Positions 1-13,343 of a DNA stretch of 64,000 nt are shown here, in pieces. The notes below the pieces were generated by a model, which did not search any database, had not been told where the DNA came from, and was given only the letters and a program-made list of their open reading frames with translations. The stretch is from positions 71,855,597-71,919,596 of the forward strand of contig NC_058341.1 of assembly GCF_905475395.1 (NCBI RefSeq). Direction: 5' to 3'. The stretch comes from Chrysoperla carnea. Taxonomy: Eukaryota; Arthropoda; Insecta; Neuroptera; Chrysopidae. The stretch's first letter is position 1. Every line of letters begins with the position of its first letter. Made by a program: the position numbers and the translations under genes.

Positions 1-2320
1 TCTTCCAACAGAGAATAGAAAAAATCATATATAAAATTGTCTAACAGGTTTCCCATTAAAGATATTGAATAATTATTTTTAAAAAAATTTTGTGATTACA
101 ACACTTTTGTTTTTATTTAAATTAAATTCGAGTTACCTTTATTCTTGAATAATTCACTCTTCCAATTAAATACTGTACTTCATGAAAAATTCTTAATTTA
201 AATCACTCAACGAAACAAAAATTTCGAATATAATACACCTAAAACTTTCGTTCATGGAATTAATAGAAAAAATATACTTTAAGGAAATAATTCAGAAATA
301 AATTCTCAGTAATACTTTCGAAAAAATATAATAGAATGATCTAAGAAAAAATATTTCGTAACGAAGTTAGTTTATCAGGTACTTTTTATTTATTTGATCA
401 GTTATCCAGAGTTCTTTCATTGGTTAGTGGAAATAGGTAAAATTTTAAAATCAAATCAAGCGGTATTTTTTTTTTAAAGAATATTACAATTTACAAAAAT
501 AAAGCGGTTTTTATTTGCATGTGCAATTTTGTGTATTATGGTCAACTTTTTCCAACCCTTTACCTGTTATATATTACATACCAAACAAAGTTTCTAGACC
601 AGGACCATAAAATTATAATATTTATTTTTAATCCATCTATAATTATTTTTATGTATTTATTAAAGGTTGCTTTTCAACGACTGGGAAATTAGCTACCGCA
701 GAGATTTATACGGTATTTACTTAAAATTATTATTATCAAGCCATTTTTGTTAAGTAAACTGTATTTTATGTCTTTTTTTAACCCATTAGAATAATTTTGA
801 ATTAGAATTAGAGAATCGGTAGCAGTATTTTACTGTATTCTTTTGGTTTACTAAATTTCAAACGCATCAATACATTTTTAAACTTTATATTGTTGGATTC
901 CTCCTTGAAGAATGCTTCCTCGGGGTTGCTCTTCGTTGAAGAAGTAATACCAACAAGTTTTTAGCAGTCGCTGTCATCAGGGCAGTTTATTAAAACCAAC
1001 TCCGTAACTTTATTGTTCTAACTAGACTACTAGTATATGAACTGATTAAGTGTTGTATTAAAAGATATCACCTTCAGTATATTTCCTTAATTGACTAGGC
1101 TACTAATATATTCAACACTGTAATGATTGTAGATGAATAGCACCCAAATAAGGATTTTACTAATTTAAGTATATTCCTTTATTGTAGAGAGTCACTAATC
1201 TTGCTGTTGAGATCTACCATGGATATCCGTTGATTAGTGAAATTAATTAAACACTTGAACTATTTTAATTGCCATACTTTATTAATTTAATAATGAATAT
1301 CCAATGAATTTACAATAATTAGTTACACTTATATTACTGGTAAATCAGATCTGATTTTACTTGGATGAATCAATTGCTTATATATGATTTTATTGCTGAC
1401 TTAGCGAAATCGATGAACATCGAGGCGTGACAATAGTTGATTTATCCAAATAACGTGAAATTAAGTAATGTTTGATATTTATAAGATTTGATATTGTTAT
1501 AGTATTCTAATTATGGTATTTAATATTATGTTATATGGATGATTAATAACAATTTATATTATAATAATAAACCGGGTGATAACAATATAATAAACTTTAC
1601 TTCTATAAATGTCTTACAGATACGCAAATATTTTGTGTAAAAGGTAAGGAAATAAAATAAATTTTGTTTTAGGTACACCGAGGATAAAAATTTTTAATTT
1701 GTTGGTTATCTACTTTTCTCTTTATTTTTTATTTCTGTGTTTTTTATTTTATATTTACAACTTTTCTTATCTTATATTTTATTTTCAGGCTTAATCCCTT
1801 AGTTTGTTTGATATATTCATAACGATAATCCTATCTTAGGATTTAAACTTAATATTTTATTGTGTGTTATGTGAAAGCAGGCAGTTACATTGTTTTAGAG
1901 GGTGTAACATAAAGATTTATTATTATTATAATCTGGTAAATAATTTTATTTTAATTTTAAGGGTAATATTTTATTATTATTTGTTTCAGGGTTCAACCAT
2001 TTAAAAGAAAATTTAGTCTTTATTTTATGTCTTCTGCAATCCTTTTACTTGTTTCTGCCCAAAAAAAAAAAGGTATAGGTGAAAAGCAAAACACCATAAC
2101 TGTTTAACTGTTTTGATCTGAAAATTTTTTTAAAATAATTTTAAATAATGCTAATCCGATGTAAAATTTGATTCACTAAAAAAACTATCTTGAAATTTTG
2201 CTTTATTTAAGAGATATTTAGAAAAACCAAAAGGAGGGCCTCAATCTTTAAATTTCACCCTCTTATTTTATAGCAATCCGTAGTTTTTTTTCTATTTAAT
2301 AACTCATTGAACCTAACTTT
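1..2320. other. AT-rich stretch, no gene seen
   Basis: No open frame of useful length, no splice-bounded exon series and no recognisable transposon coding sequence on either strand. Base composition is strongly AT with many short A/T runs. It looks like host intergenic or intronic DNA. Confidence 0.6.
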
Positions 2321-2324
2321 CCTA

Positions 2325-2565
2325 TGTTGCTCATTTACGAACCAAGCCTCACATTTTGGACCTAAACACGGTATAAAACTTTCAGCTTAATAACTTATTT
2401 AGCTTTTGCTTTACTGTGATCACAGATGGGCAGACGACAGTCAATCGAAAATGAGCTTTATAGGTGATTTTAATATGATCATATATACCAAAATTTTGTC
2501 CATAGTATCAATATTTTTAAGCATTACAAACTGTTGACTAAACTTAATATACCTTAGTAAACTAC
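2325..2565 (-). repeat. Degenerate copy of interspersed repeat R1
   Basis: It follows, with many changes, the better copies at 17.3 and 19.2 kb: the 'gctcatttacgaac' segment, the 'acctaaacacggtat' segment, the 'ggtgattttaat' block, 'accaaaattttgt', 'caatatttttaag', 'ttacaaact' and 'ctaaacttaatatac'. The orientation is that of the 19.2 kb copy. It is the most diverged member in the window. No coding capacity. Confidence 0.6.
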
Positions 2566-2574
2566 TTATCTTAA

Positions 2575-3040
2575 TATATATATTTCTTGTGTGCGTGTGT
2601 ATGTAATTGAACTCCTCCTAGACGGCTGGACCGATTTTGATGAAATTTTTTGTGAGTTCAAGGGGATTCGAGAATGGTTTAGATTCACAATTTGGTCCAG
2701 TACAACTGTTTTTGAGGGCTCCGTACGAAAAAAAATGAAATTTCATTAAATGGTGGGAGCGCATATAAATCATATCACATTATTTTACAACTTACTATGT
2801 GTACTATGTATTTTTAATAGTATTCAGGTATTGTCAATAGGCATTTATTAGAGCCATATGCGAGCGCAGCGAGCTCTACTATCAAAGACCAGGCCAAAGG
2901 TCGAAGGCCACTCCAATAAATAGGAGTTAAATTGGGGTTTAGCGGGATGGGTTTAGCGGACAGGCGAAACGTAGTATAGGTATTAATGAATTGGAGTTAC
3001 GTTTTTACGGGACAGGACAACGTCTGTCGGGACCGCTAGT
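2575..3040 (+). mobile_element. Helitron-like non-autonomous element, 3' part
   Basis: The segment opens with a GTGTGCGTGTGTATG stretch and the 'ctagacggctggaccgattt' block that recurs in insect Helitron-type repeats. It ends near 3040 in GACAACGTCTGTCGGGACCG followed by CTAGT. A GC-rich terminus finishing in CTAG/CTRRT is the Helitron 3' signature. GC content is much higher than the flanks. No Rep/helicase coding sequence is present, so it is a short non-autonomous copy. The 5' end is uncertain. Assignment rests on the terminus and on memory of similar insect repeats. Confidence 0.6.
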
Positions 3041-3473
3041 AATATATAAATTTTTATATATTAGTTGTGCACAAAAATAAAAGGATATAAAAATATCCCA
3101 AATAATATAATTATGCAAAATTTACCTCCAGGATACATTTGAAAATTTATTATAATTTTGTCTTTGACTACGAGCGATTACACACAAGCAGTTATTTACT
3201 TTTTGAGTTAGTTTTTTAAAATCTATTTTTAATAATTAATAGTTTAACTTTAAGCTTAGTGGTTAAGTTTAATTCTTAGTTTAGTATTAATAGGTTTATT
3301 CATAGTTTAACTCATAGTTTTATTAATAATTTAATACATAGAATATGTAAAATTCATAGTTTAGTGTTAAATTGTTGCGGAAATATGTCCAAAAGTAGCT
3401 GTACCAATACAAGTAAGTACCAAATTGTATTATCTTTTAGTTTAATATAAATGCAGATTTTATTTTTTTAATA
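3041..3473. other. AT-rich spacer, no gene seen
   Basis: Contains short irregular 'catagttta / tagtttaa' repetitions around 3235-3360 and otherwise simple AT-rich DNA. No open frame or known element. Confidence 0.5.
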
Positions 3474-5187
3474 ATAGTCTAGTTAACATGTACGATTTTT
3501 TCTAACTTTTTTGTATATTCTTCGAAAATTACGAAACAGGTGTCATTCGATTCGTAATTTTATGTAGAAAGTTTACTGAAAAATCCGAAATGGTGCTGAA
3601 AAAAATTGCAAAAGTTATAAACAATTAAGTGAAAAATAAAATAAGGGGCTCAGTTTTTTTTTAATAACTCAAAAAATATTGAAAATTTTCAAAATCTGAA
3701 AAAAGATCCAAAAAGATGAAGAAATTTCCTAAAATAAAGTTCTGACTGCCGAAATTGTATCTCTAATATTTATAACTTTTACAGAAACTTGAAAATAGCG
3801 GAAAATATGGCAAGTTTGGCTCTCGCGAATTATATATCCTCTATTACTTATATTTCTTTTTAGATATTTTAAACCATTTTATAAAGTAACATGTGCATTT
3901 TACGCATTTGTTAAATAATTATTTATTAGCTTTCATAAATTAGAATAGTTATTTTAGAAAGTTTATTTTAAATATTGCTATACTTAAATATTTCTCAGAA
4001 AACTGTCCTTTAAATATTACGAGAAAGTTGACCTTTAATAATATTAATGTTATAACATCTGGACGGTCACAAGTGTTGTACAAAGGATCATATTACAAAA
4101 AGGATCTTTTAAAAACACATCCTTTAATTACAAAGTAGTACTTTAAAAGCATATATAAAGTAAACTATCTAATGTACAAAAAATACTTAGTATCCAAACT
4201 TTTTGACGTATGTTCGGGTTCGGATATCTTTGTTTCAATAATACTTATTATTACAATCGTTTGACATAAGTTCGGATTGTTAGATAATTTGTTTCATTAA
4301 AATATTTATTTTTAATTGTTGTTTACTTAATGTTTTGTACAAGTGTAAATTGAATTGTAAAATTAATTAAATAAATAAATTTATATTTAAATATCTGGTC
4401 TACAAGATATTAATCGCGCGCGTTCTGTCTTTGAGACCTACTAACAAAAAAAATTATTTAAACATATAAAATATGAATATTAATAAATAAAAAAATTACT
4501 GTAGTTTTGAGATACATGAATAAACAATAATCCGAGGTTTAAAAATTTTTTTTCCCAATTTTTCCATTAGTTATGTAATTGTTAACAAACTTTTTTTTCT
4601 ATACAGAATGTTAACATAAAATCTCCGATAATTATTAAATTAAAACCCCAGAATTTTTTTCCCTCCGTGAAGTTATTCTTATTACACTTACAAATAAATT
4701 AAAGTTTTTAAAATTTTGATTTTTCAATTTGTTATTAACATTTGAAAATTAACAAATGAAAAAAAGTAATGGAAAAAAATATTTTTTTAAATTTTTTAAT
4801 TGTTTTAATTTTTATAGTTAAAAGCTACATAAAAATAATTTTTTCAAATTTTTTGCAAATGTTGTTTAAAAAATTGTTATAAACAAATACATATACAATT
4901 ACAGATACATATACAGATACAATTTCGGCAATCGGAACTTTATTTTAGGAAATTTCTTCATCTTTGTGGATCTTTTTTCAGATTTTGAAAATTTTCAATA
5001 TTTTTTGAGTTATTCAAAAAAAACTGATCCCCCTATTTTATTCTTTTGCAATTTTTTTCAGCGCCATTTCGGATTTTTCAGTAAACTTTCTACATAAAAT
5101 TACGAATCGAATGACACCTGTTTCGTAATTTTCGGAGAATATAGGTACAAAAAAGTTTGAAAAAATCGTACATGTTAACTAGACTAT
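3474..5187. mobile_element. Foldback DNA element with ~290-bp inverted arms
   Basis: The left arm (3474 to about 3765) begins ATAGTCTAGTTAACATGTAC. It is matched in reverse complement by the right arm (about 4900-5187), which ends in the inverse of that sequence. The match runs through the 'aattacgaaacaggtgtcat' block and the 'gatccaaaaagatgaagaaa' block with scattered mismatches. About 1.1 kb of AT-rich DNA with no coding sequence lies between. This is the structure of a non-autonomous DNA transposon or long-arm MITE. No clear target-site duplication was visible, so the superfamily is not assigned. Confidence 0.75.
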
Positions 5188-6084
5188 AAATCTTTGAGAT
5201 TGAATAGATGATAAATTAATTCAATAATAATAGTTTTTCTAGTTTTTTTCCAAAACAAAAACAAAAATACCTACTAATTGGCAATTTAAGATAAGAATTT
5301 GGGCTACATATGCCCCCCCATTGGGACCTATGTTCCTGACCGTTCCTTAGGGTCCTATAAACACGTTATAAAAAGTTTAATTAAACTTGTTGCTGTTTTC
5401 TCACTTTTCCACTTTCGCCACTTTTTTCCCGGCTTATTCATTGTATTATTCTAATTTTTTTTAAATAATGCAAGCATTAATATTAAAACATTGTCTGTAT
5501 AGGTTATTACAGAAATTTGCTCAGACAATTGTTTATTTTCAATTGTTTGTAATAAGTTTTAACACTTTCCGTTCCTCGACCGTTTTCCAATTTCGGAATA
5601 TAAATATATATTTATATATTCCCTATACAACTACGTTTATATTAATATTTAATAATATAAATTTCTTATTAGAAATTCAAATAAAATAATATACGCCAAA
5701 AATATTCGGCCCCGTTTTATTGAAAGGATGTATGATTTTTTTTTTAAATTTAAATTAAATCCTCTCATCAGTACATGATAGATTGAGATTCAAGTAAAAA
5801 AAAAGTCTTCGAAATATTCGCATAACACATGAACATTTTAGTTCAGGATGCTATTTCCCCTCATAACTATTACAACTATTTCTATGTGCATATGAAAATT
5901 GCGCACGTACCATCGTCCGTATAAAAACTCGTCATTACATACATAAGTGACCAATTCAATTTATTTGGTATGAAAATAAATTATTTGACTTTCATTAATA
6001 TGTACGATATTCCAATTGATACCAAGGCTTCATTAGATAACAGGGTAGATAACAATAAAATAATGACAGTTATTTTACCTATAT
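5188..6084. other. AT-rich spacer, no gene seen
   Basis: A 73-codon open frame near 5468-5689 is low-complexity (I, F, N, Y rich) and has no family resemblance. I treat it as chance in AT-rich DNA. Nothing else recognised. Confidence 0.5.
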
Positions 6085-7165
6085 TAAGTTAGCGGACCAC
6101 TTTTCGAATTTTCCAACTTTTCCATACTGGAAATATGCCGTTTTTTATTCGTAAATTATTCGTGAAAATTTTAATTTATTCACTTGAAAAAATAGGTATG
6201 GTCCGCTAACTTTATATTATATTAGCGGACCACTTTTCGTATTTTCCAATTTTATTGTACCGGGAGTTTGCCGTTTTTTTTTTCGTAAATTGTTGGTGTA
6301 ATTTTTTCACTCAAATACTTTTTAAAAAAAATGGAATGGTCCACTAACTTCATATTAACTTAGCGGACCACTTAAAGAATTTTCAATTATTTTATATTAG
6401 TAATTTGCCGTTTTTTATACCATGTATATATGAAATATACATAGTATATTAAGTTTAGTTCAAAGTTTGTAACGCATAAAAATATTGATACTACGAACAA
6501 AATTTTGGTATAGGTGTTTATAAAATCACCTAATCAGTCCATTTTCGGTTGTCTGTCCGTCGATAACTCAAAAACCAAAAGAGATATCAAGCTCAAATTT
6601 GTATAGCGTACTCAGGGGGTAAAAAGTTAGGTCGTTAGGTTTGTAAATGAGCAAAATAGGCCAATTGGGTCTTAGGTCCGTAGGACCCATCTTGTAAACC
6701 GTGAAAGATTGTTTGTTTTCACTTGTTATTCGTAAATTATTCGTGGAATTTTTAATTTTTTCGCTCAATTAGGTACTTTTTAAGAAAACCAATGTGAATA
6801 GCAACCCATAGCTATTGTATGACACATTTTACATTTGATACAGTACTTACGTACCAAGTTAGTTTAAATGTATTTGCTACAAGTTCAAAATTTAATTGTT
6901 GAAGAGAGTCTAGTTTTTACTGTAATTTTTAGAGAAATATAAGTAATGATAAACAATTTTTAAAAATCTTAAATTATAAATAAAGAATTTTCAGGAGTTG
7001 GTCCGCTAATTAAATATTATAAAATAACGGCTTCTTGAAAAACCACCCTGATTTTCTTGAAAAGTAATTGAGCGAAAAAATAAAAAAATTAACGAAGAAT
7101 TTACAAAAAAAGGACGGCAAATTCCCAGTAAAATAAAATTTGGAAATTCCAAAAGTGGTCCGCTA
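6085..7165. repeat. Tandem small elements with TTAGCGGACC inverted ends
   Basis: Units start TTAGCGGACCACTTTTCG near 6089, 6222 and 6358. Units end in the inverse, GGTCCGCTAA or GGTCCACTAA, near 6203, 6347, 7010 and 7157. The first two are about 115-130 bp long. The third is opened by an R1 fragment and other sequence and closes at 7010 or 7157, where the longer inverse match 'ttccaaaagtggtccgctaa' is present. Palindromic short units with shared ends are typical of MITEs inserted next to or into each other. Confidence 0.65.
6412..6735 (+). repeat. Interspersed repeat R1, truncated copy
   Basis: Begins with the R1 end 'ataccatgtatatatgaaa'. It runs through 'gtttgtaacgcataaaaata', the 'ggtataggtgtttataaaat' block, the 'ctgtccgtcgataactc' block and 'ggtccgtaggacccatcttg'. 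It stops before the distal third seen in the 17.3 kb copy. It sits inside the TTAGCGGACC element array, so it inserted after that array formed. Confidence 0.75.
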
Positions 7166-8017
7166 ACTCAATGTAGGTAATTATTTTTTATATGTAAAGG
7201 AAGTTTAGAAAAAAATGTTATTTATAAAAAAAATGTTAAATGTTTTGTATTAACAAAACGGGTACGAAACAAATTGGAAATTTAGAATTTAATCTAAAGT
7301 TACTTGAGTTTGTTTTCATAATTTAGATATATTAATTCTACAATATGTTATCCTGTTTGCAATGAAGTCAATAGAGTGAGAGATGCAATCAAGTCAATAG
7401 TTCAGAAATGGGGTGATGGCACATCCATATAAACCATCCGTTTCTGGTTTTCTTAATTCATCACCATCAGTTCTAATTTCTAAATCATGAATGATTTCAT
7501 ACTGTGTGCCGAATTGCCAATTTTTCTATGCTATTATTTTTAAGAATGTTCCTTTTCTTCAAAATTTCAATACCTTATAATTAAAATAGGACACTTTCCC
7601 GATTACAAATATATTTACATTTTCATGTTATCTCTACCATTTGAAACAGTCTTGGTTATTTGAAATATTATAATTCTTTCAATTACGCATGAAATCTGTA
7701 TATTAAAATGAATTTTTTTAACCTAAGATCCCTTTAAAATAGTTTTCCTTGTAGATTTAACTCCCCATACATTATCTATCTCTTTGATACCATAGTAAAA
7801 ATGAATAACGAGTTTTTAAAATTATTAGTATCATTGTTACTAGATTAGTAGTTTTTTTAATCATCTAAAACTATTTAGTTAAAATATTCATTATATTATT
7901 TCATCATGCTATGAATTTATTTTTCTTTATATTTGTTCTGTTAGAATTTATTGTACAATGTTTGTCTAGGTACAACAAGCTCACCAAAAAATTTGTGGGC
8001 TTGTGTGAATTTGATAA
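7166..8017. other. Upstream region of BEN gene, nothing specific seen
   Basis: AT-rich DNA before the first predicted ATG of the BEN-domain gene. It probably holds its promoter and 5' UTR, but I could not assign a TATA box or transcription start. Confidence 0.4.
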
Positions 8018-11000
8018 ATGGAAAAAAAAAAATTGCCTATAAAAGTAGAAAATAAACGAAAATTTACGGAAGGGATTGTTTTGTTCCTAAAGGGTAAGTA
8101 ATTCTTAAAATTACTATTATAAAAAAGAATATTGCTATAGATAAAATCATTTTTCAGAAAATGAGGCCGATATATTAAAAATTATTAATGAAGGGAAGAG
8201 AATTAGAATACCAAGTATAAAAACTTTAATTAGCGCGTCAAGTGACACGGATGAGAGCGTTAGAATTACTGCCACACCTATCCGATCATCCAAGTATCAA
8301 TTAAATGACGAATGGCTTGCTGCGGAATTCAATTCAATTAGAAATGAATATACATCACAGACACCACAGGTATGCATTTCATACATTTGGTAAATATAAA
8401 GCAAATTATTTATTAAAATTTGTTTCCCTTTAATTTTTGTATAATTCAAAAATCAAAAATCGTAGTAAAGAAATCATACATGTGCAAACGTACACTGTAT
8501 TTTAGTCTATATCAAGGTGTGGCATCAAACCCAATATGTCTCGAATTTTTAGACTCTTTAGTACTTATTAGTTATTATTCTGTATTGATTGACTAGAACT
8601 AGTTAGAATCATACCTTTGTTACATCTTTTTATTTTTAAAGAAGTGAAATAAAAAATCGTAATTTTAAAACTGTCCATTCCTTAATCGATTTATAAAATA
8701 TATTAAAGTAATAGTATGGAACAGTTGCTAATGTGATCCCGATCGTAAAAACGGGGAACTTTAATTGCTAATAATGTCATTTTGTAAAATATTATTCTTT
8801 CTTAAAATATTATATTCTTTTTTTTGACAAATTGATTGTCCCAAGAAGACAATTTACAGCGTTTAAACTACAGTATAATGATTATCAACATCGATTAATA
8901 CCATAAATGTTTGTGAGACTTTTAATTTGCTACTAAAAGGAAATTAGTTGAAAACGTAATACAGTGAAACATAGTTAAGAGAGAATTGAATGGACTGTGA
9001 ATTTTTTTTTCTTATATAGATTTCTCACAATTCGTTTCTAGTTTATAGAGGTACAGGAGTAGTATGTCTCATTTAGAGACGTCTATTCATAATATTCAAA
9101 ATATTTAGTTATATACAAAGTAAATCATAATTTATTGTCATACATAGCAATTGTTGAATATACGAGTTCATACTAACACAAGTTCTACTGTTAAACGTAT
9201 AAAAATGAAAATATTTCTCTATTCCTGCAAAGATTAAGAATAGTACAGGGGCCATATATATGTATAGACACTTATTTTTATTTTGCGTCGCTGAATACGT
9301 ACCTAAAATATTTACTGTTTTCCCTGAAACACCATGTATAAAAATAAATTATGTATTTACAAAATTTTAAATTGTTTGATATGATTTATTTAGATTTATT
9401 AATAATTTACCAGGGCCTTGACATTCACTGCAATTTTTACATTTTTTTACATTTTATACTATCTTTCAGGAAGAAATAATAGTGGACGAAGATGAAGAAG
9501 TGGACCCAAATAATTATGTCCAAGTAAGCTTGGCGGAAAATGAAGAAGTGGTTGTAAATCAAAATCTAGAAGAAACTGTAAGTATTTAATCTTTAAACGT
9601 ATATTGCACATCTAATATTTTGAAAAGTTTGGGAAATCAAACGAATTTTGGTAATAATGTTCGCTACATCTTAATTTTTGATGTGATCAGTGAGCTCACG
9701 ATGGAGATTGATACATGGTTGTTTTCAAAAGCGTAATGTTTTTTATGTCAAGACAAATCTTGATTATAAATATCAATGTAAATATGAAAGAAAATTATAA
9801 ATAATACATTCAAAGAACGTAATATTTCTTTCAAAAACGGTTCTCAATCAAATTTTTTTACATTGAAGTGAAGGGTTCATCGTGGATCATAAATCTAATA
9901 AATTCGTAAAAAGTTATTTATTTTTTAACACACCAGTATACATATACATCGTATCTGTTTCAAGTAATGAAAAAAAGTCTCGACTTTTGAATTAAAAATC
10001 AAATGACTCTCGATTTTTTCAACCGTTTTTAATACTTCCTTTTTATTTTTTTTTTATTTTTATATTTATTTTGAAAATTATTCGATCTAACAGATTCTTA
10101 TTTTACTGATTTCAATAAACGTGCGTATAAGGTACATTAAAATTAAATGCGTATGTTCTTATTAATTTTTGTTTCTTTATTCTTTTTCCTAGAACGAATG
10201 TTACAATCCGAATTGTAGAAGCAAAATAATAGCAGTGGAGGAGGAAAATGAAAATTTAAAAGAATAAAATGCAAATTTAAAAAGGGAAATTGCAGATTGC
10301 AAAGAAAAAATGGAGATAATGAAGAATAAAATGATAGGTAACTGGTACATTCTATAATAACCATTAAGTAATAAATCTTTTTTTATCTATAGATATAAAA
10401 TGCTTTGTCCTGAATGACTGACTGACTAAAAAGTGTAATTGATGAGTCATAAAGAATGTTCTTCACAATGGAGAATCCACACAATCTTGCAAAAAGAACA
10501 TTTATTTATATTAAAACTAGCGACCCGCCCCGGCTTCGCACGGGTGCAATGCTGATACTAAATACACTACAGAAAAACTGTGAACGTTGTATATAAAAAC
10601 GTAGCGGCCCGCTCTGGCTTCGCACGGGTATAAAATATATAGCCTATGTGATTAAAATCGATCCAGTAGTTTTTATTTATTCATTACTGCCCGTGGCCCG
10701 CACGCGTTAAATTTTGAGTAAAACAATCCCCCTTTCCCCATACCATGAAGATTTCCTGTTATCTTTGGAATATCTAAATGCATACACTACATTTTTATTT
10801 ATTTACTTTTTACATTTTTTACTATTTATCTCAAAAATAGCAGTACTTCTCCACTATTTAATGGATGTTATTATACATATAAACCTTCCTCTTGAATCTC
10901 TCTATCTATTAAAAAAACCGCATCAAAATCCGTTACGTAGTTTCAAAGATTTAAGCATACAAAGGGACATAGGGACATAGGGACAGAGAAAGCGACTTTG

Positions 11001-12115
11001 TTTTATACTATGTAGTGATTTTTGAATAATACTTTATAATTATTATTTGGTTTCAGATCATATGTTAGGAGAAACAGGGGAAGAAGTAGTAAATAACAAC
11101 GTGGGCACGAAGAAAGTTGGTTGCGTAGACACAGCAACCGGTCAAGTAAAGTTATTTAATATGTACTACAAATCAAACAATTTTAATAGATGGCATGAAT
11201 TGACGCAATACAGTTTGATATTTTCGGTACCCACGATTGTTTTTTAAAAGTAGAATATCAATTTTAATGCGGATGTGTAGGTGTTACCTAACATACGGGT
11301 TAAAAAATTACATACGTTGTTAGTTGACAGGACACACAGGAAAATTTATATTATAATGTTTATAGAGTACCTATCGATTAACTTCTACGTATAAATTCGC
11401 CAGAAATAGAATGTTACATGATTATTTTTAATTTCAATTTAGCCGAATTCATTAAGTTTACTTTTGTCTAAAAAATAGCATGCAAATAGAAATTTGTCAC
11501 TAATCTTCGCTTACCAGAATAAATTCATCCAAATTTAACTATTTTATATCCCTATAATAATAATAATAATAAAATAAAAAACTTCGTTATAACCCGTTAA
11601 AACCGCTGCTTAAATATATATTTGGAATAATTCGTTATCTTACAAATATAATTTTGGTTGATTCCTTTTTTTCCTTCTTGCAAATTTTTTTTTGCTGAAA
11701 ACATATATATAGACGCAGCGGAGTTTGCTTCCTGGTTAAAATTTTGTAAGCCATCAATTTTTGTAAAAAATCTAACAAGGAGTCTCTTTTCCGAAGAAAC
11801 GTTAAAAAGTAGTACGATAACGGGGAGGAAGAGCAATAGAAACAAAGAAAACCAACCGATGATGAGACTGGATCCCATAAAGGTCCAGGCTATACGGGGT
11901 ATTTTTACTCGTTTCTGATAATAATAAATTTATTCGTTAATTATTATTACCTTTTTTTTTAAGATGCCTACCAATTATTTTTAAAAAATAAAAAAAGATT
12001 TGACAAGACAGATAGAGAAATTATCGAAGAAGTAGGAAAGGTGAAGAAATATATTCGACAGTTGGTGGCGGATCTAAAGAAGCCAAGTATGTATTGTGCC
12101 TTGTATAATATATGA
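8018..12115 (+). CDS. BEN-domain protein gene, seven exons, in-frame stop in exon 4
   Basis: Exons by splice signal and phase: 8018-8093, 8158-8369, 9470-9577, 10193-10337, 11057-11140, 11713-11898, 11964-12115. Every junction has GT...AG and the phases agree; exon 5 uses a weak donor (GTCAAG), chosen because it keeps phase with exon 6. Exon 3 is acidic. Exon 4 is a coiled-coil-like segment (ENENLKE...NLKREIADCKEKMEI). Exons 6-7 encode a BEN domain: a helix with FASWLKFCKPSIFVKNL, then RSLFSEETLKSSTITGR, then MMRLDPIKVQAIR. BEN domains bind DNA and mostly act in nuclear repression. Oddity: TAA at 10265-10267 interrupts exon 4, and exon 4 is 145 nt, so skipping it would break the frame. A GTATGT at about 12090 could be a further donor, so the true C-terminus may lie downstream. 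Either a young pseudogene, a sequencing error or a polymorphic stop. Confidence 0.7.
10517..11010 (+). mobile_element. Interspersed insect repeat in BEN gene intron 4
   Basis: Starts 'aaactagcgacccgcc' with 'ccggcttcgcacgggt', and 'ggcttcgcacgggt' recurs at about 10617. It ends with 'aaaatccgttacgtagtttc', 'ggacatagggacatagg' (a short tandem) and 'gcgactttgttttatacta'. This GC-richer block is a familiar non-autonomous repeat of many insect genomes. I do not assign its class. It lies wholly in the intron between exons 4 and 5, on the gene's strand. Confidence 0.6.
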
Positions 12116-13078
12116 ATATATTTTTGTCTTGTATCATATATTACCAGTGAATTAAGTATGTGTTGCGCTATAGAGTATGTAATGGGCCATTTAAATCTTA
12201 GAGTAAAGTAGTCATAGATATATAACATATAGATAGAGGCTACCATGTATTGAAATTAATGTGAATTGAATGGAATTTGAGATATATACTAGCGCCACCA
12301 AATATGTGCTAATGAACATATAGCATGCGTTGAATGGTTTTATTTAGTTCTCAGACACTCACTCTGAAGCGCTGCTTTACGCCATATAGATCCACTATTC
12401 ATATGTTATATATCTATGGAAGCAGTTCTTAGGGGTGCATTAATCGAGACAAAATTTCGGATTGATTTTTTTTAAATCAATCTTCTTTTTGATATGTTTT
12501 AAATTTTAATTTTTAAACCCAAAACATTTGTAATATTTATGTTTGTTTACTAAATTTTTTATACAAACGTATTTCTAGCTTTTTTAAAATCATTTTTACG
12601 CACTCTTCAATCAGGTACTCTTGTGAAAGTGAATTCGAAATTTTTTCCCGACGAAGATTCACAATAATAATAAATAAAATTAATATTAACTGATACGTTT
12701 TATGACGAAAATAAAATCCCACCAAAAACATAAATGTGTAAAAAGGCGTAGATGTCACAGAATTCCAATAAACTCAATTACGTCAGCCCAAAAAAGTTGT
12801 GAAATCCCGTAGAGAAAAAAATTCTTCGAAAAAAATTTATAAAATGACATAAATTTATTGAGTAACTTTTCCGTACAGAAGCATTAAAGTATTACATTAG
12901 CAACTTTTCGGTGACTTCATACCTACACGCACCTGTATAGAAGAACAAAAGATAATCGTTAACCCCCTACTATCTCCCTCCTCCCCTCTAATGTTATGAC
13001 GTTTTAATTTTTTCACAACTTTTATTTAACATCAAAATTTAAATTTAAACAATCAAAGTATTCTTTAGATTCAAGTCA
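12116..13078. other. AT-rich spacer after BEN gene, no gene seen
   Basis: Two short inverse repeats of 'ttatatatctatg' type occur around 12215-12420, but no open frame or known element. Possible further BEN exons cannot be excluded but none was found. Confidence 0.4.
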
Positions 13079-13343
13079 AGCACCTACCTAACAAAGGCCT
13101 AATTTTTTTTACTAAAGTACGAAAATTATTGGTTTAAATTTCTTGTGTAAGTTTCTCCTTAGTACGTATTAATTTAATATTTTACTTCGCAAGTTTTTTA
13201 TTTTTAAATTCGTTTTTATATTCCGAAAACTTGCGAAGTAAAATATTAAATAAATACGTACTAAGGAGAAACTTACAAAAGAAATTTAAACCAATAATTT
13301 TCGTACTTTAGTAAAAAAAATTAGGCCTTTGTTAAGTAGGTGC
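13079..13343. mobile_element. Foldback MITE, ~115-bp arms
   Basis: Left arm from 'agcacctacctaacaaagg' through 'actaaagtacgaaaattatt' and 'aagtttctccttagtacgta' to 'ttacttcgcaagtttt'. The right arm is its reverse complement with few mismatches, ending 'aagtaggtgct'. The spacer is about 30 bp. Very high arm identity suggests a recent insertion. No coding sequence. Confidence 0.8.
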
